Source: Sphingobacterium lumbrici (lineage in GTDB: Bacteria; Bacteroidota; Bacteroidia; Sphingobacteriales; Sphingobacteriaceae). From it: a DNA stretch of 64,000 bases. The position numbers were made by a program, and so were the translations under genes. This document shows, one piece after another, positions 54,087 through 63,338 of this stretch. The notes beneath the pieces were generated by a model. That model searched no databases, was not told the DNA's origin, and saw nothing but the letters and a program-made list of their open reading frames with translations. Position 1 is the first letter of the stretch, and every line of letters begins with the position of its first letter. The stretch spans positions 496,001 to 560,000 of the forward strand of contig NZ_SRZY01000011.1 in assembly GCF_006476045.1 (NCBI RefSeq). The letters are read 5' to 3'.

Positions 54087-55013
54087 CTATAATAATTCTA
54101 ACTGTTTATCTATTTCTATCAAGCTTTTTGCTAATGACGTAGGGCTAAATCCTAATTCTTTTTTTGCTTTGTCCAGCACAAAGCCAGTCATTCGGGGACG
54201 ATTATCCGCTTGACCGATCTCTTTTGCGGTGACAGGTATAATCAAATCTCTGTTTAAAGACCAATGATCAGCTACTTTATAGACAATATCAAGTATAGCA
54301 TACATCTCATCGCTGGATATATGGTAAATACCGACTGCATTTTTCTGTATCGCAAGAAGGCAAGCATGCGCCAGATCATCGACCCAGGTAGGCATGCGCC
54401 ATTGGTCTTGTACAACAGATATAACCTCGTTGTTCTGTAACTTATTTTTAGCCCAAAGGATCAAATTAGAGCGACTCTTATCGGCAGTAACACCGTAAAC
54501 CGATATTGTGCGCAGGATAGCGGCCTTACAGCCTGATCGTATTATCGCTTGTTCTGCTCCGACTTTACTTTTTCCATATACATTGCATGGGTTCGTCGGC
54601 GCAGTTTCCGGATAAGGGCCTTCTTTTCCATCGAACACGAAATCTGTAGATAAAAAAGTAAGGTGGATATTCTTTTTTTTACAAATTTCGGCTAAAACCT
54701 GAACAGTATCAATATTAAGCTGTTTGCATTCTTCCCAATTCTCTTCACACGTTTCAACGCTTGTGATAGCAGCGGTATGAATGATGTGCGTTGGGTTATA
54801 GGTTTCAATTAATGTCGCTAACTCCTGTTGGTTTAGAAGTGATAGCTGAATATACTCGTAGCCCTTTATATTCGGATTCCTATTTGCGGATTTTGAGGTA
54901 CACAGTAATGAATAATCTGTTTTTTGTACAATCAAATCCGTAAGCTTTTGACCCAAAAAACCATTGGATCCTGTTAGCAGGATACGTTTTTCACTGTTTA
55001 TCAGTTCGTCCAT
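54087..55013 (-). CDS. SDR family NAD-dependent sugar-nucleotide reductase (RfbD-like)
   Basis: The 308-aa protein has the Rossmann signature ILLTGSNGFLGQKL, the STDFVFDGKEGPY motif and the YGKSK pair. These match dTDP-4-dehydrorhamnose reductase (RfbD) and related extended SDR enzymes. No dTDP-rhamnose gene cluster is adjacent, so the substrate is uncertain. Its start overlaps the M28 peptidase gene by 13 bp. Confidence 0.85.
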   Translation of the reverse strand: MDELINSEKRILLTGSNGFLGQKLTDLIVQKTDYSLLCTSKSANRNPNIKGYEYIQLSLLNQQELATLIETYNPTHIIHTAAITSVETCEENWEECKQLNIDTVQVLAEICKKKNIHLTFLSTDFVFDGKEGPYPETAPTNPCNVYGKSKVGAEQAIIRSGCKAAILRTISVYGVTADKSRSNLILWAKNKLQNNEVISVVQDQWRMPTWVDDLAHACLLAIQKNAVGIYHISSDEMYAILDIVYKVADHWSLNRDLIIPVTAKEIGQADNRPRMTGFVLDKAKKELGFSPTSLAKSLIEIDKQLELL

Positions 55014-55954
55014 TGAAAGTCCATTTTGCCTTGCTTCATAGAATTGTTCAATACCTCTATTTCCAGTTTTAAAATGGATTCCAATGCTTTATAATTTATT
55101 TTTTCGGGATCATCACCTGGCTTGTGGTAGTCATCATGACCTCCTGTGTGAAAAAATAAAACAGGAATATTTTTTTTATAGAAGGAGGTTTGATCGGATC
55201 CACCGTTGCCATCCCTACTTAAGTTAAATTTAATATCGCTCGTGATTCCGTCAAATATGGAGGGGAATTTAGAACTGGTGCCATAGCCAATTATGGCCAA
55301 ACCGTTATCTGGATTATATCGGCCGATCATATCCATGTTGAGCATCCATTGAATATTCTCCAATGGTATGGTTGGATTCTCTGTGAAGTGTCGTGACCCC
55401 ACTAAACCCAGCTCTTCTGCACCAAAACCGATAAATAGCATGTTGTATGCTTCTTTCTCTTTGTTGGTAGCGAAGTGTCTCGCTAATTCAAGTAATCCGG
55501 CCACACCTGATGCATTATCGTCTGCACCGTTATGTATTTGTCCAACACCTAATGAGTCTCGCGAACTTCCTTGATGCCCTGTTCCTAAGTGATCATAATG
55601 GGCTCCTATTATAATGGTGTACGGCGCATTATTATCTAAAAATCCAATGATATTGTCGGCTTGACGGATGCTGTCGGGGACGACTACACGACGGACTTTT
55701 GCCGTAAACGTTTGACGGTAGTTTCTTTCTCCTTTCGGCGATAAACCATATTTTTTAAAATGCTTTTCAATATACTTGGCGGCTTTATTTACTTCCTTAG
55801 ATCCCGTTCCACGGCCTTTCATTTTGTCTGAAGCTAGGTAATAAATATGCTTCTTCAGATTTTCCTGTTTGATCTGAGCAACTATACAGGTTGGTAAGGC
55901 TAGCAAAGCAGCTAGTAAACTGCAGATAAAGCCGATTTTTAAATTGATTTTCAT
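55001..55954 (-). CDS. M28 family metallopeptidase
   Basis: The 317-aa secreted zinc peptidase (signal peptide KIGFICSLLAALLALPTCIVAQ) has the metal residues in IIGAHYDHLG, GADDNASG, FGAEELGLVG, NMDMIG and FHTGGHDDYHKPGDD. It is probably an aminopeptidase in the periplasm. ATG 55954 is chosen; ATG 55960 two codons earlier is equally possible. It is the upstream member of an overlapping operon with the SDR gene. Confidence 0.9.
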   Translation of the reverse strand: MKINLKIGFICSLLAALLALPTCIVAQIKQENLKKHIYYLASDKMKGRGTGSKEVNKAAKYIEKHFKKYGLSPKGERNYRQTFTAKVRRVVVPDSIRQADNIIGFLDNNAPYTIIIGAHYDHLGTGHQGSSRDSLGVGQIHNGADDNASGVAGLLELARHFATNKEKEAYNMLFIGFGAEELGLVGSRHFTENPTIPLENIQWMLNMDMIGRYNPDNGLAIIGYGTSSKFPSIFDGITSDIKFNLSRDGNGGSDQTSFYKKNIPVLFFHTGGHDDYHKPGDDPEKINYKALESILKLEIEVLNNSMKQGKMDFQWTN

Positions 55955-56035
55955 CCACATAGATCTAGAACTTATTTTTTGTATTCGAGCTGTCTTCGGT
56001 GATTCAATTACAATGAAGTTTCTGTATTTTTTACC

Positions 56036-56686
56036 TTAATCCTCTAACATCTCACTATTCACATTTTCTTTTACCTTTTGCTCTTCTTTAAAGTACCTTT
56101 TTTGAAAGAGTAAAATTAACGCTACGCCAATCGATATCGCGGAATCGGCTACATTAAAAACCGGGCGAAAAAATAAGAAGTGTTCATCCCCCCATATCGG
56201 AAACCAGGTAGGGAAATTTCCTTCTATTAATGGGAAGTAAAGCATATCCACTACTTTTCCATGTAGGAATGGGGCATATCCACCCCCTTCAGGAAAAAGA
56301 ACTGCTTTCGTGTAAAAATCACTTTCACTGAAGATCATGCCATAAAACACGCAATCAATAATATTGCCTAATGCACCGGCAAATATCATGGCTACAGTCA
56401 GCGTAAAGCCTCTGTGATATTTATTCTTGATCATATAATGAAGCCCATAGCCAATACCAATAACTGCAATGATACGGAAGATACTCAAAAAGAGCTTGCC
56501 GTATTCGCCTCCAAATTCCATTCCATAAGCCATACCTGGGTTTTCAATGAAATGAATAAGAAATTTATTGCCGAGGATGTTGAAATCCTGACCTATCGTC
56601 ATGTTGAGTTTTACCCAAAATTTTGATATTTGATCAATTAATAGAATAAGAAGGATAAGAGTTATGGGTCGTGTGTAGCCTTTCAT
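56036..56686 (-). CDS. lspA: Lipoprotein signal peptidase (LspA)
   Basis: About 216 aa from ATG 56686 (MKGYTRPITLILLILLIDQISKFW). Catalytic aspartates are in GNIIDCVFYG and FNVADSAIS. Four transmembrane helices are present; an extra periplasmic loop (about residues 120-165) makes it longer than proteobacterial LspA, as usual for Bacteroidota. It removes signal peptides from lipoproteins. ATG 56740 is possible, but a hairpin (56699-56730) lies inside that extension, so ATG 56686 is preferred. It is the third gene of ileS-traR-lspA. Confidence 0.9.
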   Translation of the reverse strand: MKGYTRPITLILLILLIDQISKFWVKLNMTIGQDFNILGNKFLIHFIENPGMAYGMEFGGEYGKLFLSIFRIIAVIGIGYGLHYMIKNKYHRGFTLTVAMIFAGALGNIIDCVFYGMIFSESDFYTKAVLFPEGGGYAPFLHGKVVDMLYFPLIEGNFPTWFPIWGDEHFLFFRPVFNVADSAISIGVALILLFQKRYFKEEQKVKENVNSEMLED

Positions 56687-56698
56687 GATATAGAATAA

Positions 56699-56730
56699 AA
56701 TGGTCTTTGCCCTTTTGAGCAAAGACCATT
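56699..56730 (-). terminator. Hairpin between the TraR-type gene and lspA
   Basis: A perfect 12-bp stem (AATGGTCTTTGC / GCAAAGACCATT) with an 8-nt loop is followed on the minus strand by TTTTATTC, a weak T tract. It may attenuate the transcript from ileS before lspA. Confidence 0.65.
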
Positions 56731-56743
56731 CAGGTTTCAATTC

Positions 56744-57127
56744 TTAATATTGTTTGTTTTTTGCTTCGATACTTAGTGTTGTATGAGGAACCGCTTTCAA
56801 ACGTTCTTTTTGAATTAATTTTCCAGTCTCACGGCAGATGCCGTATGTTTTGTTCTCGATGCGTACCAATGCAGCTTCAAGATTGTCTATGAATTTTTTT
56901 TGACGAGCAGCCAACTGATTTACTTGTTCTTTTTCAAGAGTAGCGGAACCATCTTCTAAAGTTTTATAGGTTCCAGCTGTATCGTCTGTGCCGTTTGCGT
57001 TACTGTTGCTTAAAGTTCTCGTTAATGCTAATAACTCCTCTTTAGCAATACGCAGCTTCTCTAAGATAATCGATTTGAATTCTTGTAATTCCGAATCGCT
57101 ATATCGTGTTTTCTCCGTGTTTGCCAT
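56744..57127 (-). CDS. TraR/DksA family protein without the zinc cysteines
   Basis: The 127-aa protein has the DksA-type coiled coil (about residues 12-95) and a C-terminal finger-like segment (YGICRETGKLIQKERLKAVPHTTLSIEAKN). Only one of the four zinc cysteines of DksA (the C of ICRETG) remains; the others are T, S and A. This is the usual Bacteroidota type. It probably modulates RNA polymerase through its coiled coil. It lies between ileS (3 bp) and lspA. Confidence 0.88.
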   Translation of the reverse strand: MANTEKTRYSDSELQEFKSIILEKLRIAKEELLALTRTLSNSNANGTDDTAGTYKTLEDGSATLEKEQVNQLAARQKKFIDNLEAALVRIENKTYGICRETGKLIQKERLKAVPHTTLSIEAKNKQY

Positions 57128-57130
57128 AAC

Positions 57131-60100
57131 CTAAATTTTTTCGATTAATACCTTTAGTTCTATACCATTTATCTCTATTGTATCTGAAGACGTTAATGCG
57201 TCTACAAAAACAAATGAATCAGCTAATATTTCCGTGCAAATATAAGACAAATTATTTTGTGTAGCCTTTTCTATCTCAACATTTTGACTCACTAAAACTT
57301 TGATTCTATCTGTAACTTCAAAATCTTTTTCTTTTCGAAGATTTTGAACTCGATTTACCAGTTCTCTAGCAATACCCTCTTTCTTCAATTCTTCTGTAAT
57401 CTGTACATCCAACGCTACTGTCAGGTTCCCTAGATTTGCAACTTGCCAACCTGCGACATCTTCTGCAATAATCTCCACATCTTCTAATGAAATGATATAT
57501 GCTGTTCCTTCTAACACATAATTTCCATTTCTTTCAAGTTGGGTGATTTGGTCTGCATTCAATGCTTGAATGGCTGTCGTTACCAACTTCATATCCTTAC
57601 CAACTTTCGCGCCAAGAGCTTTGAAATTCGGTTTTATTTTTTTCTTGATAATGCCTGTTGTGTCGGTGATAAACGAAATGGATTTGATGTTCGTCTCAGA
57701 AAGAATAAGGTCTTTTACCTTCTCCACTTTCGCTTGGAATGCGCTGTCTAAAACAGGTAATAATATCTTGCTAAGTGGTTGACGTACATTTATTCCGGTT
57801 TTTTTGCGCAACGACAAAACTAAGGATGAAATATCTTGTGCCACGGCCATTCTTTCTTCCAAATCTTTGTCCATAAGAAGGGTGTTGTAAGCTGGAAAAT
57901 CCGCCAAATGTACGGATTCAAAATTCTCCTTTTTGGTCACAGCATTTAAATCCAAATACAATTGATCGGAAAAAAATGGGGAAACTGGAGACATCAATTT
58001 GGCAATAGTGTCTAGACAAGTATACAGTGTCTGATAAGCAGAAATCTTATCTTCCGTATAATCACCCTTCCAAAAACGGCGGCGACACAGACGTACATAC
58101 CAATTGCTCAAATGTTCATCGACAAATGTTTGGATAGCCCGGGTTGCTTTGGTCGGTTCGTAATCCGCATAATAATCGTCCACTTCTTTGCTCAAGCTAT
58201 TCAATAATGACAATATCCAACGATCAATTTCCGGACGATTTTCATTTACTACATCAGGTTCTGTGTAGTTGAAATTGTCGATATTCGCATATAAGGCAAA
58301 GAAAGCATACGTGTTATATAATGTTCCGAAGAATTTGCGTCGTACTTCATCCAGTCCTTCCTCATTAAACTTTAAGTTGTCCCAAGGTGCTGCATTACTA
58401 ATCATGTACCAACGCGTGGCATCGGCACTGTATTTTTCAATTGTAGCAAATGGATCTACTCCATTACCCAGTCGCTTAGACATTTTGTTGCCATTCTTGT
58501 CTAACACAAGTCCGTTAGATACGACATTTTTAAAAGCTACAGAACCTCTAATCATGGTAGAGATCGCATGCAAGGTAAAGAACCATCCTCTGGTTTGATC
58601 TACACCTTCGGCAATGAAATCAGCCGGAAAAGCGTGGTTGTACTCTTCTTTGAAAGGTAATTTGTCTCCATTAGCTAATTTGTCGTGATCCAAGCCCCAT
58701 TGCGCATAAGGCATCGCACCGGAATCAAACCAAACATCGATTAGATCTGGCTCGCGAAACATTTTTTGTCCCCCGGCAGACACTAACACCAGATGGTCTA
58801 CATACGGTCGGTGTAGGTCTAAGTTAGCGGTGTCAAATTTTTCTAAATATGTTGTATTGACCGCTTTTTCTTCTTCCGAAAGTACATCAGATGCAATAGA
58901 TGCTTCCAGATATTTTTTTAATTCCGGCATGGAGCCAATACAGATTTCTTCGTTTTCGTCTTCCGAACGCCAGATGGGCAATGGAGTACCCCAGTAGCGC
59001 GAACGTGATAAATTCCAGTCTACCAGATTTTCGAGCCAGTTTCCAAATCTACCAGACCCTGTAGCTTCGGGTTTCCAGTTGATGGTTTTATTTAGGGCCA
59101 CCATTTCTTCTTTCATAGCCGTTGTACGGATAAACCAGCTATCCAGGGGATAATACAATACCGGTTTGTCTGTACGCCAACAGTGTGGATAGGTGTGCTC
59201 GTATTTTTTTACATCGAAGGCTTTGTTGTCTTCTTTCAATTTGATGGCAATCAAAACATCCGTCGGACGGAAATCTTTTTCAGCGCGCTCGGCATCTGAA
59301 TAATATTCTTCTTTTACAAAACGTCCGGCAAAATCCGTGATTTCTTTCACAAAACGGCCTGTACGGTCTACCGTCGGTACATCTTTTCCATTTTCATCCT
59401 TAACAAAGATACCCGGAACGTCATTTTCCTTTGCAACTCTAAAGTCATCTCCACCATAAGTAGGGGCAGCATGCACAATACCTGTACCATCCTCTGTAGT
59501 TACGAAGTCACCCGGTATTACCCGGAATGCTTTCTCTAATAACTCTTCGTTTGTTATATAGGGTAGTAATTGTTCGTAACGTAATCCAAGAAGCTCTTCA
59601 CCTACAAATTCTGCCGCTATTTCCCAAGGAATGGTTTTGTCTCCAAGATTGTAGTCCTGAAAAGAAATTTGTTGACCTTCAGCCTTAAAATGCTTGCTGA
59701 TTAGGTTTTTTGCTAAAATTACGGAAACCGGAGATCCGGTGTATTGATTGAATGTTTTGATTTTGACGTATTCGATTTTCTTCCCTACCACTAAAGCTGT
59801 GTTGCTTGGTAATGTCCAGGGTGTAGTCGTCCAAGCAATAAAAGCAACATCTTCTTCTTCGGTTTCTACCAAAGTTGAGATCAGCGGATGGATTTGATCT
59901 TTTACCACGCGAAACTCGGCAACAATTGTGGTGTCTTTTACATCTTTATATGTACCCGGTTGGTTCAACTCATGCGAACTTAACCCTGTCCCGGCAGCAG
60001 GGGAATAGGGTTGGATAGTATATCCCTTGTACAGAAGGCCTTTGTTGTACAATTCCTTCAACAAATACCATAATGTCTCAATATATTCATTTTGATAGGT

Positions 60101-60544
60101 GATATATGGATTTTCGAGATCTACCCAGTAGCCCATTTTTTCTGTTAGGTCGTTCCATACATCCGTGTATTTCATGACCTCTTTGCGACAGGCAGCGTTA
60201 TATTCTTCAACAGATATTTTTTTACCAATATCTTCTTTCGTGATACCTAGTGTTTTTTCAACAGCCAATTCAATGGGAAGACCATGTGTATCCCATCCGC
60301 CTTTACGTTTTACCTGAAAGCCTTTCAACGTTTTGTAACGACAAAAAATATCTTTGATACTACGTGCCATTACGTGGTGAATTCCGGGCATACCATTTGC
60401 TGAAGGCGGACCTTCGTAAAAAGTATACGGTTTACTTGCGGGACGGTTTGAAACACTTTTTGCGAAAATGTCCTGAACTTCCCAACGCTTCAATACTTCT
60501 TTCCCGATTTCCGGTAAATTTAACTGCTTATATTCCTTGTACAT
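57131..60544 (-). CDS. ileS: Isoleucyl-tRNA synthetase
   Basis: The 1137-aa class I synthetase has the HIGH-type motif (GPPSANGMPGIHHVMAR), the editing domain (CP1) and the KMSKS loop KMSKRLGNG. The anticodon-binding domain and a C-terminal extension complete it. The length is normal for the long eukaryote-like type. It charges tRNA(Ile); tilS in this window makes the matching AUA-decoding tRNA. A -7 element TAACTTTG lies at 60576-60583. It is the first gene of ileS-traR-lspA. Confidence 0.97.
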   Translation of the reverse strand: MYKEYKQLNLPEIGKEVLKRWEVQDIFAKSVSNRPASKPYTFYEGPPSANGMPGIHHVMARSIKDIFCRYKTLKGFQVKRKGGWDTHGLPIELAVEKTLGITKEDIGKKISVEEYNAACRKEVMKYTDVWNDLTEKMGYWVDLENPYITYQNEYIETLWYLLKELYNKGLLYKGYTIQPYSPAAGTGLSSHELNQPGTYKDVKDTTIVAEFRVVKDQIHPLISTLVETEEEDVAFIAWTTTPWTLPSNTALVVGKKIEYVKIKTFNQYTGSPVSVILAKNLISKHFKAEGQQISFQDYNLGDKTIPWEIAAEFVGEELLGLRYEQLLPYITNEELLEKAFRVIPGDFVTTEDGTGIVHAAPTYGGDDFRVAKENDVPGIFVKDENGKDVPTVDRTGRFVKEITDFAGRFVKEEYYSDAERAEKDFRPTDVLIAIKLKEDNKAFDVKKYEHTYPHCWRTDKPVLYYPLDSWFIRTTAMKEEMVALNKTINWKPEATGSGRFGNWLENLVDWNLSRSRYWGTPLPIWRSEDENEEICIGSMPELKKYLEASIASDVLSEEEKAVNTTYLEKFDTANLDLHRPYVDHLVLVSAGGQKMFREPDLIDVWFDSGAMPYAQWGLDHDKLANGDKLPFKEEYNHAFPADFIAEGVDQTRGWFFTLHAISTMIRGSVAFKNVVSNGLVLDKNGNKMSKRLGNGVDPFATIEKYSADATRWYMISNAAPWDNLKFNEEGLDEVRRKFFGTLYNTYAFFALYANIDNFNYTEPDVVNENRPEIDRWILSLLNSLSKEVDDYYADYEPTKATRAIQTFVDEHLSNWYVRLCRRRFWKGDYTEDKISAYQTLYTCLDTIAKLMSPVSPFFSDQLYLDLNAVTKKENFESVHLADFPAYNTLLMDKDLEERMAVAQDISSLVLSLRKKTGINVRQPLSKILLPVLDSAFQAKVEKVKDLILSETNIKSISFITDTTGIIKKKIKPNFKALGAKVGKDMKLVTTAIQALNADQITQLERNGNYVLEGTAYIISLEDVEIIAEDVAGWQVANLGNLTVALDVQITEELKKEGIARELVNRVQNLRKEKDFEVTDRIKVLVSQNVEIEKATQNNLSYICTEILADSFVFVDALTSSDTIEINGIELKVLIEKI

Positions 60545-60665
60545 TACGTAAATTTAATGTCTGTTTTTAAGGTTGCAAAGTTAGTGATTATTAAGGAAAG
60601 GAAAAAGATTACATTTATGGAATCGAAGCTTTTGCTGCATCATGTGACAATATAGTACTTGAGTT

Positions 60666-62093
60666 ATGATAAAAATTAAAAATTTGGTTGGCCTGATGCT
60701 ACTCTTGTTTACGATGTCTTGTGTAAATAGTGCTGTAAAGTCTGATAAACCCTCCCGACCCTTTTTTGAGAAACAATCCCGAACTTCGGACACGTTGCGG
60801 CTGCATGGGTCGGCAACAGCATACCTGATAGATGAATCGTTGGAACCGCCAAAAGAATTGTTGGAGCGTGTTGCATCTTCGGATCTTTTTCTGAAGCTCG
60901 GATCAGGTGAAGTCGAAAAATATGCACCTATGCCGGATAGTGTCGTTTATTTTGGTAATCAGCCCTTTTTATTGGGGATGCTTAAAGCGTATCAGGATCA
61001 TAGGCCTATGGTGATTTCTCCGGATATAATTTGGTTATTGATTGAGCAGGGGTTTGCCCGGCATATTGCCTTTCATGCCGAAAAATTTAGAGACAGGCTT
61101 GTCGGTTTCGATGGTAAAAGGGAGCTAACTGTTGTGGTGGATACTACTCAGGTAAAACTGGGTGATAAGAACAGTAATTGGGAGCAGGTTTTTCCGCAGT
61201 TTGTCGATCAAATACAAACGTATACGGGCGAAGAGTATGTTCGGAATTTAAGAGCAGATTTTTCGACATCAAATGAAATAAGTAAAATTGCCTCCGAAAT
61301 AGTACTGATGGAGTCGGTAAAGATTTATTTTGATTACAGGGTGATGATAATGGGGTGCGGTATATCATCTGTTACGATAGAAGGAACAGTAGCCGATTGG
61401 AAAAAAATTCTGGACAAGCTGGATTATATGGAAACATTTGATTTGGCGTGGTGGACAAAAGAACTGAGACCTGTTATTCAGGAGATCGTGAAAACGAAGG
61501 AAGGTAAGCTGGATAAAGAGTTTTGGAAAAATATGGTGCAATTACAGAATAAAGCTGTTTATTCACCCCATGAAACAATCGATGGGTGGATTACTAAATT
61601 TTATCCGTTCAATGACAAAGGAGAACGCCGGGATCTTAATCCAATAACTCAAGCGAGTGCTATCGCTGCTGAATATGTAAAAGTACCTTTTATATTAGAA
61701 GATCGTACCTCCGGAAAACAATATGCTATGGAATTTTGGTCTGGATTGTTTGGGATGGAGCAAGATGCCAGAAACTACAAGCTAAAGCCAGTTATAGGCT
61801 GGGCTATTGCGTACCATACGCAACGTCAGATAGCTACTCCTCCGAAGGATGCTTACGATGATGTGAGTTTAAAAAACATTACAGAAATACCGCGGCAGTT
61901 CTTTGCCCTCAAAAGTATAGACCGTTTGGTTATTGGTTTCGTTGGAAAAATAAATATTCCTGATGAAATACAAAGTATAAAAATAAAGAGAATGACATTA
62001 ACAGGTGAGATCTCTGTTGAAGAGGAAAAACGTTTGAAAAAGCTATTGCCGAATACCTGGTTGTTTGTTAATGATCGTCAAATAAGGGAATAG
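60666..62093 (+). CDS. DUF4419 family lipoprotein
   Basis: The 475-aa protein has a lipobox (LLLFTMSC), then a DUF4419 domain. Conserved landmarks are PLVISPDIIWLLIEQGFARHIAFHAEKFR, the LRADFSTSNEISKIASEIVLMESVKIYFDYRVMIMGCGISSVTIEGT stretch and LAWWTKELRPVIQEI. Members are large secreted or cytoplasmic proteins of unknown function. The presence of a lipobox suggests a membrane-attached, periplasmic location. It converges with the A-type carrier gene and is not in an operon. Confidence 0.82.
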   Translation: MIKIKNLVGLMLLLFTMSCVNSAVKSDKPSRPFFEKQSRTSDTLRLHGSATAYLIDESLEPPKELLERVASSDLFLKLGSGEVEKYAPMPDSVVYFGNQPFLLGMLKAYQDHRPMVISPDIIWLLIEQGFARHIAFHAEKFRDRLVGFDGKRELTVVVDTTQVKLGDKNSNWEQVFPQFVDQIQTYTGEEYVRNLRADFSTSNEISKIASEIVLMESVKIYFDYRVMIMGCGISSVTIEGTVADWKKILDKLDYMETFDLAWWTKELRPVIQEIVKTKEGKLDKEFWKNMVQLQNKAVYSPHETIDGWITKFYPFNDKGERRDLNPITQASAIAAEYVKVPFILEDRTSGKQYAMEFWSGLFGMEQDARNYKLKPVIGWAIAYHTQRQIATPPKDAYDDVSLKNITEIPRQFFALKSIDRLVIGFVGKINIPDEIQSIKIKRMTLTGEISVEEEKRLKKLLPNTWLFVNDRQIRE

Positions 62094-62142
62094 GATGTTC
62101 TAGAAGGTTCTGAATAAAGTATATATGGAGGGGAGATTATGG

Positions 62143-62178
62143 AAAGGGCTGTCTCATGAATGTATGAAATAGCCCTTT
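62143..62178. terminator. Terminator between the DUF4419 and A-type carrier genes
   Basis: The stem AAAGGGCT / AGCCCTTT (8 bp) encloses TCAT / ATGA, lying between convergent genes. It has no strong T tract, so it is of moderate quality. Confidence 0.6.
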
Positions 62179-62193
62179 AGTAGTTTTGCGTTT

Positions 62194-62547
62194 TTATGCC
62201 GAAAAACTGCTTCCGCAACCGCAAGTACTCGTTGCATTTGGGTTGTTAAAGGTAAATCCCCTGGCGTCAAGTCCATTTTTGAAATCGACTTCCATGCCAG
62301 CCAAATATAGCCCATGTGCTTTATTCATAAATACCCGGATCCCTTCAATTTCGTATTCCGAATCACCATCTTTCTTTTGGTCAAACCCTAAGATATAACT
62401 CATTCCCGAACAGCCTCCACCTTCTACACCTAAGCGTAATCCGAAATCAGACCCCAATTCTTGTTGATCGATTAATTTTTTTAGTTCTGAAACAGCGCCT
62501 GAGGTTAATGTTACCGGAGCAGTTGTGATTATATTATCTGTACTCAT
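62194..62547 (-). CDS. A-type iron-sulfur carrier (IscA/ErpA family)
   Basis: The 117-aa protein has the three conserved cysteines C46 (GGGCSGM) and C109/C111 (STCGCGSSF), and the fold typical of HesB/IscA. It delivers Fe-S clusters to apoproteins. ATG 62547 is used; the upstream extension to 62658 overlaps the neighbouring gene's leader and is not family-like. A -7 TATTTTTG lies on the minus strand about 37 nt upstream. Confidence 0.92.
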   Translation of the reverse strand: MSTDNIITTAPVTLTSGAVSELKKLIDQQELGSDFGLRLGVEGGGCSGMSYILGFDQKKDGDSEYEIEGIRVFMNKAHGLYLAGMEVDFKNGLDARGFTFNNPNATSTCGCGSSFSA

Positions 62548-62670
62548 TTCTTCCCTTTCCTTATGAATAGTTGAACAAAAATACATATTTTTAGCCGTAA
62601 TATTTGATGCAATAGATTTTTGACAATACGTAAACAATGCGGCTACGTTAAAAATCAAGAAATTATATTT

Positions 62671-63198
62671 ATGAATTATACGGAGTTTTTTGCGCAGTTA
62701 TTTATTCTGGCTTTTGGTGTATTTGCGGCATTGGTTTTAGCATTTAGGATTATTTGGCCTAAAATCGAGAACTACCTTTTAAAGATTAATGCTATAAATC
62801 AAAGTAAGCTTTTGACCAAAGAAAATCTCCAATTACGCTATTCGGCTTATGAACGTTTGATTTTATTGGTTCACCGTATTGCCCCCGAACAGATTATGTT
62901 ACGTAATCATGACCCACAACTATCGATGAGGCAATTTAAGCAGATACTGATCGCGGAAGTGGAAAGTGAATTTAGCCATAATTTTACCCAACAGCTGTAT
63001 GTGTCAGATGCCGCCTGGGTGGTGGTCAAAGATTTAAAGGCAAATACTATTTCTCTGTTACGGAATACAGCAAAGGCATTGCCAAAAGATGCGACCTTGG
63101 ATCAGTTTGTGGGCCTTGTGCTGCAGCATGTAAAGGAATTGGATGTTAATCCGTATGATGCCACTCTGCAGATCTTAAAAAATGAGTTGACTGCTTAA
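62671..63198 (+). CDS. Membrane-anchored protein of unknown function (DUF7935-like)
   Basis: About 175 aa from ATG 62671. One N-terminal helix (LFILAFGVFAALVLAFRIIW) anchors a cytoplasmic alpha-helical domain with YSAYERLILLVHRIAPEQIMLR, FSHNFTQQLYVSDAAWVVVKDLK and NPYDATLQILKNEL. This matches a family of 170-180-aa membrane-anchored proteins of Bacteroidota that I believe is DUF7935. Function unknown. It lies divergent from the A-type carrier and upstream of glyA. Confidence 0.7.
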   Translation: MNYTEFFAQLFILAFGVFAALVLAFRIIWPKIENYLLKINAINQSKLLTKENLQLRYSAYERLILLVHRIAPEQIMLRNHDPQLSMRQFKQILIAEVESEFSHNFTQQLYVSDAAWVVVKDLKANTISLLRNTAKALPKDATLDQFVGLVLQHVKELDVNPYDATLQILKNELTA

Positions 63199-63267
63199 AT
63201 TCTTTCAATTGTTTGAAGTTTTTTCAAAAGATATTACAGTGATATACATTATTTTTTAGGAATGTCG

Positions 63268-63275
63268 TATATTTG
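63268..63275 (+). promoter_or_regulatory. -7 element of glyA
   Basis: TATATTTG is a perfect TAnnTTTG match about 64 nt before the ATG at 63339. No -33 TTTG at the usual spacing was seen. Confidence 0.5.
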
Positions 63276-63338
63276 CGGCTTATTAAGATAATTCTTCAAA
63301 ATCCTATTTAATATAACTATATATTTAATACAATAATA